64,000 nt of DNA. Source: Azorhizobium sp965227945. Lineage in GTDB: Bacteria > Pseudomonadota > Alphaproteobacteria > Rhizobiales > Xanthobacteraceae. Both the position numbers and the translations under genes were made by a program. Positions 8,419 to 19,265 of this stretch are shown here, one piece after another. Each line of letters opens with the position of its first letter. Within the stretch, counting starts at the first letter, position 1. The notes below the pieces were generated by a model. It ran no database searches. It was given only the letters and a program-made list of their open reading frames with translations, and had not been told where the DNA came from. The DNA is taken from the NCBI GenBank assembly GCA_965227945.1, contig CBDDGQ010000006.1, positions 2,480,001 to 2,544,000 on the forward strand. Reading direction: 5' to 3'.

Positions 8419-8886
8419 ATGCGCAGCATTCTTCTCGCCGCCGCCGCTTTTGCCTTCGCAGGTGCAGGCTCTGCCGCGGCCCAGACACTTACCCCGGAGC
8501 AGGCCAGGGCCTTCGTGGTCGGGCGCAGCTTCGCTTTCACCTGCTTTGAGGGCACCACCGGTGCCGGCCGGGTATTTCCGGACGGCTCGGTCGCCGGGAC
8601 CCTCACGCTCCGATCTCAAGGCCTGGCGCGCTATGTGCGCCTGCCGCCCAACACCTTGCGGGTGCGCGACGACAGCGTCTGCGGCTTCGTGGAAGGCATG
8701 ACGTTCGAGCCGTGCTTCACGGTCGTGAAGACGAGCAACACCACCTTCCGCGGCACCTTGGCCGGGGTGGACGGCATGTGGTGCGAGTTCATCAAGGAAG
8801 GGGTCGAGCGCCCCGTGGTGGCCTCCCGCCGCAAGGCCAAGCCGGAGCCGGCCAGCGCAGTGACGGCGCAAAGCTCCGCCGAATGA
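8419..8886 (+). CDS. secreted protein of unknown function
   Basis: A 155-residue protein with a clear Sec signal peptide (MRSILLAAAAFAFAGAGSAAA, cleavage before QTLTPEQ). The mature part has four Cys (in FTCFEG, SVCGFV, EPCFTV, MWCEFI), suggesting two disulfides in the periplasm, and a Lys/Ala-rich tail. Alternating hydrophobic residues suggest a small beta-rich fold. I do not recognise a named domain; similar short secreted proteins are common in Hyphomicrobiales. It lies upstream of, and in the same direction as, the large glycosyltransferase with a 181-base gap that holds a small hairpin (GGGACC / GGTCCC, 8894-8911), so co-transcription is doubtful. Confidence 0.7.
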   Translation: MRSILLAAAAFAFAGAGSAAAQTLTPEQARAFVVGRSFAFTCFEGTTGAGRVFPDGSVAGTLTLRSQGLARYVRLPPNTLRVRDDSVCGFVEGMTFEPCFTVVKTSNTTFRGTLAGVDGMWCEFIKEGVERPVVASRRKAKPEPASAVTAQSSAE

Positions 8887-9067
8887 TCGCCGGGGGACCT
8901 GTGCGGGTCCCGCCGCGCCGGTCTGCGGTTCCGCCCCTGGTCGGCCCAGCGCCCCGCGTCGGCCAAGCGCCGGCCTGGGTGTTCGCCTGCCCCGGGGCAG
9001 AGCCGCCGCGGAACGTCGGCGGGTCCGTCGTCCGCCTCCCTCTGTCACGCCACCGGGGCTGAAGCGT

Positions 9068-11056
9068 ATGCGCAGGTTTGTGCGTCGGCTGCGCTACGGC
9101 CTGCGGGATCTCCTGGCTGCGGCCTTTCCGGGGCGCACCGAGCGCCGCCGAATCGCCCTCGCCGCCGCGCAGATGGCGCAGCGCGCCTCTGGCGCCCGCG
9201 ACCCCGCATGGCGGGACGCGCTGCCCGCCGGCGCCGCCGCGCCGGATGCGACGGTGGGCCTTGTGGCCTTTTATGCCGCCGATCCCGATCGGTTCGCAGG
9301 CGCCGAGGGCGCGCCCGACTGCTGGGCGCGCGTCCAAAACGCCCGGCCGCAATTCCTGGGGCATGTGCAGCCGCATCTGTCCGGCGCCCTTGGCGCCTAT
9401 GACCCGGGTGCCGAGGCCACTTTGCGCCAGCAGGTGGCCCTGGCGCGGGCGTATGGCATCACCGCGTTCTGCTTCGCGGTCCATTGGGATGTCGCTGGCG
9501 TCCACCTGCCGGCGCCGCTGAAGAGCCTTCTGGCGGCGCCGGACATCCTCATTGGCTTCTGTCTCGCCGTGACGGGGGAGGGCGGGGCGGGGCCCATGCC
9601 CGACCCGCTGCAACAGGCGTTGACCGACCCCCGCGCCGTGCGGGTGGACGGGCGGCCGCTGGTCATCCTCGGCACTTCGGACGTCCTTGGGCCGAAGACA
9701 GGGTCGGCCCTGCGGCTTTTCGGAGCCGAGGCGTCCGCCGCGGTATTCAAAGTGGAGCCGTTCGTGGGCCAGACGCGGCTCGGCCCCGGCATGGACGCCG
9801 CGGTGCAGGTGGCGCCCCACGCGATTCCCCCCGTGGGCACCCCCCGGCGGATCGAGCCGGTCTATCGGGATTTCACCGGCCGCGTGGACGAGCAGGCCCA
9901 TCTCGGCCTGGCCGCCATGGCCCAGGCCAAAGCGGCCGATGTTCCCGTGTTTGCAGGGGTTTGTGCCGGGTATGACGACACGGCCGTGCGTGGGCGCGCC
10001 GCCCGCATCCTGGTGGCGGGCGACCCGGCCGATGCCTTCGCCCGCTGGCTGTCCGAGGCCGCCTTTTTCGCCGCCGATCGCCCCGTCGCCGGCGCCCGGC
10101 TGGTGTTCGTAAGCGCTTGGAATGATTGGCCTAACGGCGCCTATCTGGAGCCCGATGCCCGCCTCGGCCATGCCCTGCTGCGGGCCGCGGCCAGCACCCT
10201 TGCCCCCTATGCCGCCGCCCCGATCCCCGCCCCGCCCGCTCCTGCGCCCGCCCCCCTCCCGCGCGCCCGCCCGCCCGCCGATCCGGCGGCCAATGCCTTG
10301 GTGATTCACGCTTTTTATCCGGATTTGCTGCCCCCGCTGCTGGCCGAACTGGATCTTGCCGCCCCGCTTTTCGTGACCGCGCCCCCCGACCGGGAGCGAC
10401 AGGTGCGGGACGTGCTGGTGCAACACGCCCCGCACGCCCACCTGCGGGTGTTCGCGAATCGCGGCCGTGACGTGCGGCCGTTCCTGGCTTTGCTGCCGGA
10501 ATTGCAAGCGGTTGGGGTGGAGACCGTGCTCAAGCTGCACACCAAGCGCAGCCCGCACCACGGGGGAAAAGGCGCCGACTGGATGGCCCAATTGTCCCGC
10601 CCCCTGACGCAGCTCCAGCGCACCGGAGCCCTCGCTGCCGCCTTCCAGGCCCGACCGGACCTCGGCATGCTGGGCGCCGCCGGCCATGTGCTGGACGGCG
10701 CCGCCTTTGCCGGAATCGCCGGAAATACAGCCTGGATCCATCGCCTGAGCCGCGACCTCGCCTTGCGCCAGTCCCCGCAAGCCTATGGTTTTGTTGCCGG
10801 AACCATGTTCGCCGCGCGGCTTTCGGTGTTCTCGCCTTTGCTGGAGCGACCGGACTTTCTCGATCTGTTCGAGCCGGAAATGGGCCTGACTGACGGCACC
10901 CTGGCCCATGCCTGCGAACGCTTCTTCGGCCTGATGGTGGAGGCTGCGGGCCTGACCCTCGGCACCGTCGGACAGGGGCCGGCCGGCGCGCTGGAGATCA
11001 TTCCTGCCGCGCGCCCCGTGACCCAGAACTATGGGTTTGCCCCCGGTCCCGGCTGA
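9068..11056 (+). CDS. two-domain glycosyltransferase: WbsX-like domain fused to RgpF (rhamnan synthesis F)-like domain
   Basis: A 662-residue protein with two carbohydrate-assembly domains. Residues about 60-370 match the WbsX-like glycosyltransferase family: VGLVAFYAADPDRF, the end motif SAWNDWPNGAYLEPD, and HWDVAG in between. A Pro/Ala-rich linker follows (about 375-400). Residues about 405-650 match the RgpF family: FANRGRDVRPFL, VLKLHTKRSPHH and FVAGTMFAARLSVF. Both families work in O-antigen or rhamnose-polymer synthesis at the inner face of the membrane; no transmembrane helix is seen. The domain pairing occurs in large polysaccharide enzymes, but here no other polysaccharide gene flanks it. 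The start is the ATG at 9068; the N terminus is rich in Arg. Confidence 0.85.
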   Translation: MRRFVRRLRYGLRDLLAAAFPGRTERRRIALAAAQMAQRASGARDPAWRDALPAGAAAPDATVGLVAFYAADPDRFAGAEGAPDCWARVQNARPQFLGHVQPHLSGALGAYDPGAEATLRQQVALARAYGITAFCFAVHWDVAGVHLPAPLKSLLAAPDILIGFCLAVTGEGGAGPMPDPLQQALTDPRAVRVDGRPLVILGTSDVLGPKTGSALRLFGAEASAAVFKVEPFVGQTRLGPGMDAAVQVAPHAIPPVGTPRRIEPVYRDFTGRVDEQAHLGLAAMAQAKAADVPVFAGVCAGYDDTAVRGRAARILVAGDPADAFARWLSEAAFFAADRPVAGARLVFVSAWNDWPNGAYLEPDARLGHALLRAAASTLAPYAAAPIPAPPAPAPAPLPRARPPADPAANALVIHAFYPDLLPPLLAELDLAAPLFVTAPPDRERQVRDVLVQHAPHAHLRVFANRGRDVRPFLALLPELQAVGVETVLKLHTKRSPHHGGKGADWMAQLSRPLTQLQRTGALAAAFQARPDLGMLGAAGHVLDGAAFAGIAGNTAWIHRLSRDLALRQSPQAYGFVAGTMFAARLSVFSPLLERPDFLDLFEPEMGLTDGTLAHACERFFGLMVEAAGLTLGTVGQGPAGALEIIPAARPVTQNYGFAPGPG

Positions 11057-11140
11057 TGGCGTGGGCTTTTGCCGGCGCCGACTTGCTTGCGGAGCCCCCC
11101 TCACGCTAGGTGTCTGGCGCAGCCTTGAGGATATGCCCGC

Positions 11141-12838
11141 ATGCACAGGACGACGGCCCGCCATCTCGACCCCATGAGCGACGCGGCCATCGCAGCCAGT
11201 GTCACGCCTTTGCCCATCGAGGCGGTCGGCGCCCGGCTTGGCATTCCCCCCGAGGCGCTGTTCCGCTACGGGCCGCAGAAGGCCAAGCTCTCGCTGGATT
11301 ATATTGCCGAGATCGAGCCGCGGCCGACCGGCAAGCTGATCCTGGTGACGGCCATCAGCCCGACCCCGGCCGGCGAGGGCAAGACCACCACCACCATCGG
11401 CCTCGGCGATGCGCTGAATCGCATCGGTGCCAAGGCGGCCATCTGCCTGCGCGAGCCCTCGCTGGGGCCCTGCTTCGGGGCCAAGGGCGGCGCCACCGGC
11501 GGCGGCCGGGCGCAGATCGTGCCCATGCAGGACATCAATCTGCATTTCACCGGCGATCTGCATGCCATCGGCGCGGCGCACAACCTGCTGTCGGCGCTGA
11601 TCGACAATCACATTTACTGGGGCAATGCCCTCGACATCGACACCCGCCGGATTGCCTGGAAACGGGTGGTGGACCTCAACGACCGCGCCTTGCGCTCCAT
11701 CGTGGTGGGGCTGGGCGGACCGGCCAATGGATTCCCGCGGGAAGACGGCTTCGACATCACGGTGGCCAGCGAGGTGATGGCCATCTTCTGCCTGTCACGC
11801 ACCTTGGACGAACTCGAGGAGCGGCTGTCGCGCATGGTGGTGGCGCAGACGCGGGGCCGCGCCATCGTGCGGGCCGATGCGCTGAAGGGCATCGGCGCCA
11901 TGGTGGCGCTGCTGCGCGATGCCTTCCAGCCCAATCTGGTGCAGACCATGGAGCATACGCCGGCCTTCGTGCATGGGGGGCCGTTTGCCAATATCGCCCA
12001 TGGCTGCAATTCGGTAATTGCCACCCGCAGCGCCCTGCGGCTGGCGGATTATGTGGTGACGGAAGCCGGCTTCGGCGCGGATCTCGGGGCCGAGAAGTTC
12101 CTGGACATCAAGTGCCGGCAGGCGGGGCTGTCTCCGGCCGTGGCGGTGGTGGTGGCGACCGTCCGGGCGCTGAAGATGCATGGCGGCGCGGGTCTCAAGG
12201 ATCTGGTGCGCGAAGATCCCGAGGCGGTGATCGTGGGCGCGGCCAATCTGCGGCGGCATGTGGAAAACATGCAGAAATTCGGCATCCCCGTGGTGGTGGC
12301 GCTCAACCGCTTCCTGTCCGACACGCCCGCCGAGGTGGAAGCGGTGCGCGGCGCGTTGGAAGGGCTGGGCGTGAGCGTGCATGTGTGCAGCCACTGGGCC
12401 GATGGCGGCGAAGGCGCGGAAGAGCTGGCGCTTGACGTGAAGGCGCTGGCCGATCGCGGCGGCAGCTTCCACATGCTCTATCCCGACGACCTGCCGCTGA
12501 CCGCCAAGATCGAGACCATTGCACGGGAAATCTATCGCGCGGGCGAGGTGGCCTTCAGTCCCGAAGCGGCCCGTCGGCTGGCGGAATTGCAGTCCGGCGG
12601 CTTCGGCGACCTGCCGGTGTGCATGGCCAAGACCCAGTACAGCTTCTCCGCCGATCCCAAGCTGCGCAATGCTCCGACCGGGCACACGCTGCCGGTGCGC
12701 GAGGTGCGCCTGTCCGCCGGCGCCGGCTTTGTCGTGGCGCTGACCGGCGATGTCATGACCATGCCGGGCCTGCCCTCGGTGCCCGCCGCCGAGCACATCT
12801 TCGTCGATGCGGACGGGGTGATCGGCGGCCTCTCCTGA
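11141..12838 (+). CDS. fhs: formate--tetrahydrofolate ligase
   Basis: A 565-residue enzyme that joins formate to tetrahydrofolate using ATP, giving 10-formyl-tetrahydrofolate. The P-loop-like SPTPAGEGKTTTTIGLGDAL, followed by CLREPSLGPCFGAKGGATGG, and later FANIAHGCNSVIAT, VTEAGFGADLGAEKF and AKTQYSFSADP are family signatures across the whole length. ATG at 11141 has GAGG ten bases upstream; the family start is matched by the second ATG at 11174 (MSDAAIAAS), so the true protein may be 11 residues shorter. In methylotrophs this enzyme links formate to the serine cycle and biosynthesis, which agrees with the fae homologue 8 kb away. It converges on the DUF971 gene with a shared hairpin between. 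Confidence 0.97.
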   Translation: MHRTTARHLDPMSDAAIAASVTPLPIEAVGARLGIPPEALFRYGPQKAKLSLDYIAEIEPRPTGKLILVTAISPTPAGEGKTTTTIGLGDALNRIGAKAAICLREPSLGPCFGAKGGATGGGRAQIVPMQDINLHFTGDLHAIGAAHNLLSALIDNHIYWGNALDIDTRRIAWKRVVDLNDRALRSIVVGLGGPANGFPREDGFDITVASEVMAIFCLSRTLDELEERLSRMVVAQTRGRAIVRADALKGIGAMVALLRDAFQPNLVQTMEHTPAFVHGGPFANIAHGCNSVIATRSALRLADYVVTEAGFGADLGAEKFLDIKCRQAGLSPAVAVVVATVRALKMHGGAGLKDLVREDPEAVIVGAANLRRHVENMQKFGIPVVVALNRFLSDTPAEVEAVRGALEGLGVSVHVCSHWADGGEGAEELALDVKALADRGGSFHMLYPDDLPLTAKIETIAREIYRAGEVAFSPEAARRLAELQSGGFGDLPVCMAKTQYSFSADPKLRNAPTGHTLPVREVRLSAGAGFVVALTGDVMTMPGLPSVPAAEHIFVDADGVIGGLS

Positions 12839-12845
12839 GGCCGCC
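12824..12845. terminator. hairpin between convergent fhs and DUF971 genes
   Basis: GGCGGCCTC (12824-12832) and GAGGCCGCC (12837-12845) form a nine-base perfect stem with a TCCT loop spanning the fhs stop codon. There is no T tract on either strand, so this is only a candidate bidirectional terminator. Confidence 0.4.
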
Positions 12846-12857
12846 GGACCGGCGCGA

Positions 12858-13250
12858 TCAGTCCCGCGACAGGCCCTTCTCCGCCAAGGCGGCGAGATAG
12901 GCGCCAAACCGCTGCTCCTGCTCCGCGCCCATGTCGCGCAGCACGCCCCAGGTATAGATGCCCGTGGAGTGGCCGTCGTCGAACACCGGGCGGATGGCAT
13001 AGGTGCCCACCGGGTGGAGTTCGGAAATCTTGACCCGACGCTTGCCCGGCAGGGTCACTTTCTCGTGCGGCGCGTGGCCCTGCACTTCGGCCGAGGGACT
13101 TTCCACCCGCAGATATTCCGCCGCCAAGGTGAAGCTGGCCCCGTCCTCGAAACGGATGGTCAGTGCGGTTTTGTCAGGCGCCACCCGCAGTTCCGTGGGC
13201 CATGGGTCGGCCGCGGCGCGGGATGAAACGGGCGGGTGTGTGTCTGTCAT
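12858..13250 (-). CDS. DUF971 domain protein (gamma-butyrobetaine hydroxylase N-terminal-like)
   Basis: A 130-residue protein made almost entirely of a DUF971 domain, the small fold also found at the N terminus of gamma-butyrobetaine dioxygenase. Recognisable parts are WPTELRVAPDKTALTIRFEDG, shortened here to its core LTIRFEDG, then LAAEYLRVESPSAEVQGH and VGTYAIRPVFDDGHSTGIYT with WGVLRD. Stand-alone members have no settled role; links to iron-sulfur cluster handling have been suggested for related proteins. The ATG at 13250 has a good GGAGG seven bases upstream and begins the family alignment. It is divergent from moaA across 160 bases, which may hold promoters for both. Confidence 0.85.
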   Translation of the reverse strand: MTDTHPPVSSRAAADPWPTELRVAPDKTALTIRFEDGASFTLAAEYLRVESPSAEVQGHAPHEKVTLPGKRRVKISELHPVGTYAIRPVFDDGHSTGIYTWGVLRDMGAEQEQRFGAYLAALAEKGLSRD

Positions 13251-13410
13251 GGCGTGGCCTCCATCCGTCCTTACGTCCATTCGCACGGTGATCTCAAGCG
13301 CTGGCCTACCAATTGGCTCTTTGCATACGATATAAGAAGGCCTGGTGAGCCGGCGGCAGACCGAGAGCCAGGGACGAACGTGCAGGTTCTGCACGGTGCC
13401 AGGGAGACAG

Positions 13411-14466
13411 ATGGTGGCATTGGTAGCCCGTGACCTGAGCGACCGCAGTGGCGCCGCCGGCGCAGCCCTTGGGCCGCTGGTGGACACCTTCGGCCGCGCC
13501 GTGAGCTATCTGCGCGTGTCCGTCACGGACCGGTGCGACTTCCGCTGCGTCTATTGCATGTCGGAGCATATGACCTTCCTGCCCAAGCCCGATCTGCTCA
13601 CGCTGGAAGAGCTGGACCGGCTGTGCTCGGCTTTTGTCACCCGGGGCGTGCGCAAGCTACGCCTGACCGGCGGTGAGCCGCTGGTGCGGCGGGACGTGAT
13701 GACGCTGTTCCGCTCGCTGTCCCGGCATCTGGAGTCCGGGCGACTGGACGAACTGACGCTGACCACCAATGGCTCGCAACTGGCCCGCTATGCGGCGGAT
13801 CTGGCGGCGTGCGGCGTCAAGCGGATCAATGTCTCCATCGATACGCTGGACCCGGACAAATTCCGCGCCATCACCCGCTGGGGCGATCTGGCCAAGGTCC
13901 TGGAGGGGGTGAAGGCGGCGACCGCCGCGGGCATCCACGTGAAGATCAACGCCGTGGCGCTGAAAGACGTCAACGAGCACGAAATTCCCAGCCTGATGGC
14001 ATGGGCCCATGGCGAGGGCCATGACCTGTCCCTGATCGAGGTGATGCCCCTGGGCGAAGTGGGCGCCGAGCGGGTGGATCAGTATCTGCCGCTCTCCCAA
14101 GTGCAGGCGGACCTGGCCGAACGCTACACCCTGACCGACATCGACTACCGCACCGGTGGGCCGGCCCGCTATCTGGCGGTGAAGGAGACCGGGGGGCGGC
14201 TCGGGCTCATCACCCCACTGACGCACAATTTCTGCGAAGGCTGCAACCGGGTGCGCGTCACCTGCACCGGCACCCTCTACATGTGCCTCGGGCAAGACGA
14301 TGCCGCGGATCTGCGCACGCCGTTGCGGGCGAGTGCCGATGATGGGGTGCTGCAGGCGGCCATTGACGGTGCGATCTATCGCAAGCCCAAGGGGCACGAC
14401 TTCGTCATCGACCGCACCACGCGCCAGCCGGCAGTCCACCGCCACATGAGTACCACCGGCGGTTAG
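13411..14466 (+). CDS. moaA: GTP 3',8-cyclase (molybdenum cofactor biosynthesis protein A)
   Basis: A 351-residue radical SAM enzyme that starts molybdenum cofactor synthesis by converting GTP to 3',8-cyclo-7,8-dihydroguanosine triphosphate, the substrate of MoaC. Cys42, Cys46 and Cys49 (CDFRCVYC) hold the radical SAM cluster; TGGEPLVRRD is the SAM-binding GGE motif; CEGCNRVRVTCTGTLYMC near the C terminus provides ligands of the second 4Fe-4S cluster (CX2CX13C spacing is seen for CEGC and the last Cys). The protein ends in Gly-Gly, as required in active family members. The ATG at 13411 follows AGGGAG closely; the frame stays open upstream but without coding character. No other moa gene is adjacent. 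Confidence 0.97.
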   Translation: MVALVARDLSDRSGAAGAALGPLVDTFGRAVSYLRVSVTDRCDFRCVYCMSEHMTFLPKPDLLTLEELDRLCSAFVTRGVRKLRLTGGEPLVRRDVMTLFRSLSRHLESGRLDELTLTTNGSQLARYAADLAACGVKRINVSIDTLDPDKFRAITRWGDLAKVLEGVKAATAAGIHVKINAVALKDVNEHEIPSLMAWAHGEGHDLSLIEVMPLGEVGAERVDQYLPLSQVQADLAERYTLTDIDYRTGGPARYLAVKETGGRLGLITPLTHNFCEGCNRVRVTCTGTLYMCLGQDDAADLRTPLRASADDGVLQAAIDGAIYRKPKGHDFVIDRTTRQPAVHRHMSTTGG

Positions 14467-14667
14467 ACTTTGTTTTCGATTGGGGCGGCAGCGCGGCGGC
14501 GTCATGCCTGGAGCGCCGAGCTCTTGATTTTGCTCAGCGATTAACGCAACGGCGCCTCTCGCTCAAATCGGCTAGAGCTTCGGCCAGAGGAACCTGCCCG
14601 ACGACGAGGCTGCTGTGTGCGTGTTTGCGTCTGCGTCCGAGAGTGAACCCGTCAGGGTCCCAGGACG

Positions 14668-15639
14668 ATGAATCCCGCGTCGTCCATGCGCGGTCTGGTG
14701 GCCATGATTGTGGCCATGGGCTGCTTCATCACCAACGATACGCTGCTGAAGATCGCGGTAATGGATTTCCCGGTGGGCGAGGTTCTGACCTTGCGCTCGG
14801 TGTTCGCGATCGTGTTTCTGGTGACGCTGATCACCTGGAAGGGCGACCTGCGCCTGCTGCCTCTGGCGCTGAACAAGCGGGTGTTTGCGCGGTCCGGCCT
14901 CGATGCCCTGACCACCTTCGCTTATGTCATCGGCCTCGCCGTGCTGCCGATCGCCTCGTCCACCACCATCTACATGGCAGCCCCGCTGATCACCACCGCG
15001 CTGTCCGTACCGCTGCTGGGCGAAAAGGTGGGGACCAAGCGCTGGTGCGCCATCGTGGTGGGATTTGCCGGGGCCATCCTGGTGACCCGCCCGGATCCGT
15101 CCACCTTCAACGCCATGGCCATCCTGCCGCTGCTGGCGGCCCTGTTCGGATCGGTGCGTGATCTCACCACCCGCGGCATCAGCGCAGCGGTGCCGGGCGC
15201 CGTGGTGGCCCTCTCCAGTTCCGTGCTTCTGGGCGTGGTCGGCCTGTCCTTCGCCGCCTGGGAGCCCTGGCACCTGCCGAGCGGAAAAATGCTGGCGCTG
15301 GTGACCGGCGCGGGCACGGCCTTTGCCTTGGGCAACCTGCTGCTCATCTATGCCTTCCGCAATGCGCCCGTCGCGGCGGTCTCGCCCTTGCGCTACGTGC
15401 TGGTGCCGGGAGCTTTGTTCTCCGGCATGGTGATCTTCGGCGACATTCCCGACGCTTGGGCCAATGCGGGCACCATCCTGGTGGTGGGCGCGGGGCTCTA
15501 TTCCATCCAGAGCGAGGCACGCCGCAGCCAGGCCGGCCGGCGGGCGGCGCGCGAGACCCTCGCCGCGGACGCCCAGCGCGCCTATGTGGGCGGTGCGCCG
15601 CTCGCGGGCGCCGTCACCCGGGCGCCGCCGAACGATTGA
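14668..15639 (+). CDS. EamA/DMT family membrane transporter
   Basis: A 323-residue inner-membrane protein with ten hydrophobic segments arranged as two repeats of the EamA (drug/metabolite transporter) fold. The first repeat ends at PLLGEKVGTKRWCAIVVGF and GAILVTRPDP, the typical end of an EamA unit; the second at RYVLVPGALFSGMVIFGDIP with NAGTILVVGAGLYSI. The C-terminal 40 residues are a charged tail. The carrier's substrate is unknown; the subgroup resembles RarD/S-adenosylmethionine-type exporters only loosely. The preceding 200 bases contain no gene that I can recognise. It converges on macB with a 24-base gap. Confidence 0.88.
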   Translation: MNPASSMRGLVAMIVAMGCFITNDTLLKIAVMDFPVGEVLTLRSVFAIVFLVTLITWKGDLRLLPLALNKRVFARSGLDALTTFAYVIGLAVLPIASSTTIYMAAPLITTALSVPLLGEKVGTKRWCAIVVGFAGAILVTRPDPSTFNAMAILPLLAALFGSVRDLTTRGISAAVPGAVVALSSSVLLGVVGLSFAAWEPWHLPSGKMLALVTGAGTAFALGNLLLIYAFRNAPVAAVSPLRYVLVPGALFSGMVIFGDIPDAWANAGTILVVGAGLYSIQSEARRSQAGRRAARETLAADAQRAYVGGAPLAGAVTRAPPND

Positions 15640-15663
15640 CGCGGTGGCGGACGGGGGCGGCGG

Positions 15664-17669
<2,006 letters not shown>

Positions 17670-17673
<4 letters not shown>

Positions 17674-18893
17674 AACAGCCTCGGCGGCATGGCGGGCAGA
17701 CCCGGTCCTCGGGCACCCTGCGGCTCGGGCGTCGTCACCACGAGGTCACCCTCGGCCAGACCCTCCTTCACCTCGGTCTGGGTGCGGCTGGACAGGCCGG
17801 TCCTGATGGCGCGCACCTCCGGCTGGCCGTTCACCAGCACCCGCACGCTGGCCTCATTGCGGGCCTCGCGCCGGCCGGCGCCGCGGGCCGCCGGACGCAC
17901 GGCCGTTGCGGGCACCAGCAGGGCATTCTTCGCGCCGCCGAGCATGAAGAACACCTGCGCGCTCATGGAGGTCATCAGCAGGCGCTCGGTGTTCGGCACG
18001 TCGATGAGGACGTTGTAGAGCACCACGTCATTGACCGTTTCCGGGGTCGGCAACACCTGCACCACCTTGGCGGTGAAGCGGCGGTCGGGCATGCCGAGCG
18101 TGGTGAAATAGACCGACATGCCCACTTTCACCTTGGGGATGTCGGCTTCCGCCACCTGCGCCCACACCTGCATGGTGTCGAGGTCGGCCAGCCGCAGCAC
18201 GATGGGCGCGGTCTGGTTGGCGTTCAGGGTCTGGCCTTCCACCGCGCTGGTGGAGACCACCGTCCCGGAGATGGGGGCGAAGATCTTGGTATAGCCGAGA
18301 TTGGCCACATCGCCGTCCAGCGTCGCCTGGGTCTGCTTCACCTGGGCCTCGAGGGCCGCGATCTTGGCTTCGCCGATACGCACGGTGGCGCCGGAGGCAT
18401 CCGCCGTGTCTTGGCTGCCGGAGGCGGTGGCCAGCAGACGCTGGGCGCGGCTGTCACGGATGCGGTCGAGGTCGAGCTGCGCTTGCTGCTGGGCGATCTG
18501 CGCCTTGAGGTTGTCCAGCTGTGCCTTATCCCCCAGTACGCGCGTCTGGTAGACGGTGGGGTCGATCTCGGCCAGCAACTGGCCTTTCTCCACCGTGTCG
18601 CCGATCTGCACCGAGACCCGGCGCAATTGCCCGGACACCTGGGTGCCCACATCCACATAGGTCTTGGGCTTGATGGTGCCGAGCGCGGTCACCGTCTGGT
18701 CGATGTCGCCGCGCACCACCGGGGCGGTGGCGAGCGCATTGGCCGACGAGGCGGGCGTGCCGAAGGCGTAATAAGCCCCGCCGGCAGCGCCACTGGCGAT
18801 CACCAGGAGGATCACGGCCGGCCAGAGTGACCGCTTGCGCCGCCCCTTCAGGGCCGGTCGCGCCGCCCCGTCCTTATCCAACCGCTGCAACAT
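17670..18893 (-). CDS. macA: MacA-type periplasmic adaptor of efflux pump
   Basis: A 407-residue HlyD/MacA-family adaptor. A short cytoplasmic tail rich in Lys/Arg is followed by one membrane anchor (LWPAVILLVIASGAAGGAYY), a lipoyl-like half (VVRGDIDQTVTALGTIKPKT and GDTVEKGQLLAEIDP), an alpha-helical hairpin (about residues 115-185, DNLKAQIAQQQAQLDLDRI), the second lipoyl half (FAPISGTVVST), and beta-barrel and membrane-proximal domains. It bridges MacB to an outer-membrane channel. First gene of the macAB pair; upstream is an 82-base gap and a small membrane protein gene on the same strand, so a longer transcript is possible. An Arg-rich insert (AARGAGRREARNEAS) near residue 330 is unusual but does not break the fold. 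Confidence 0.94.
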
Positions 18894-18975
18894 CTGCTTC
18901 GGGTCCCGCCCCTAAGTGCCGTTAGGACAGGAGTACAAGGTTGCGGTGCGGGACTTTAGTGAATTCGCGGTAAGT

Positions 18976-19185
18976 TTAGGCCCCGGCCTGACCCTGCGGC
19001 GCGCTGCGCGGCCGGTAGGCGCCAGTGGCGGGATCCTTCTCCAGGGGCGTCGGCTCCGGCAGGGGCGGCTCAGCCTCGCGCTGACGGTCCAGGGTCTCGT
19101 TCACCCGGCGGTTTTCCGCGGCGATGAACTTGGCAAGAGCGGCAGCACCCAGGGTGCCGAGCGCGGCCAGGAGGAACGGAGGCAC
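18976..19185 (-). CDS. small single-pass membrane protein of unknown function
   Basis: A 69-residue protein: one N-terminal hydrophobic helix (PPFLLAALGTLGAAALAKFI), a charged stretch (AENRRVNETLDRQRE), a Pro-rich linker and the ending LEKDPATGAYRPR. A similar ending (L-x-x-D-P-x-T-G-x-Y-R-P) recurs in small conserved proteins of Hyphomicrobiales (from memory), which supports it as a genuine gene. It lies 80 bases downstream of the S49 peptidase on the same strand and may be the last gene of that unit. No function can be assigned. Confidence 0.7.
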   Translation of the reverse strand: MPPFLLAALGTLGAAALAKFIAAENRRVNETLDRQREAEPPLPEPTPLEKDPATGAYRPRSAPQGQAGA

Positions 19186-19265
19186 GGCGTGATCTCCTCA
19201 GTGGAAAACGGCAGGCTGCCGGACCATCCCGGCAACACCAAGGTCGTTGCGGAGCCACGGCGGGC

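Noticed and set aside
6914..8488. Minus-strand open frame opposite the MFS gene with His/Gln/Gly-rich translation
   Set aside because: Shadow of a membrane protein gene in GC-rich DNA.
8792..11611. Minus-strand open frame of 939 codons opposite the glycosyltransferase
   Set aside because: High-GC shadow of a gene with two recognised domains; its translation is Gly/Arg/His-rich low complexity with no motif.
7016..12838. MFS carrier as a formate transporter serving fhs
   Set aside because: Resemblance to the oxalate-formate branch is loose and the genes are nearly 3 kb apart with unrelated genes between.
13251..13410. Molybdenum cofactor riboswitch before moaA
   Set aside because: No recognisable Moco-element architecture could be traced, and the leader is short; no claim is made.
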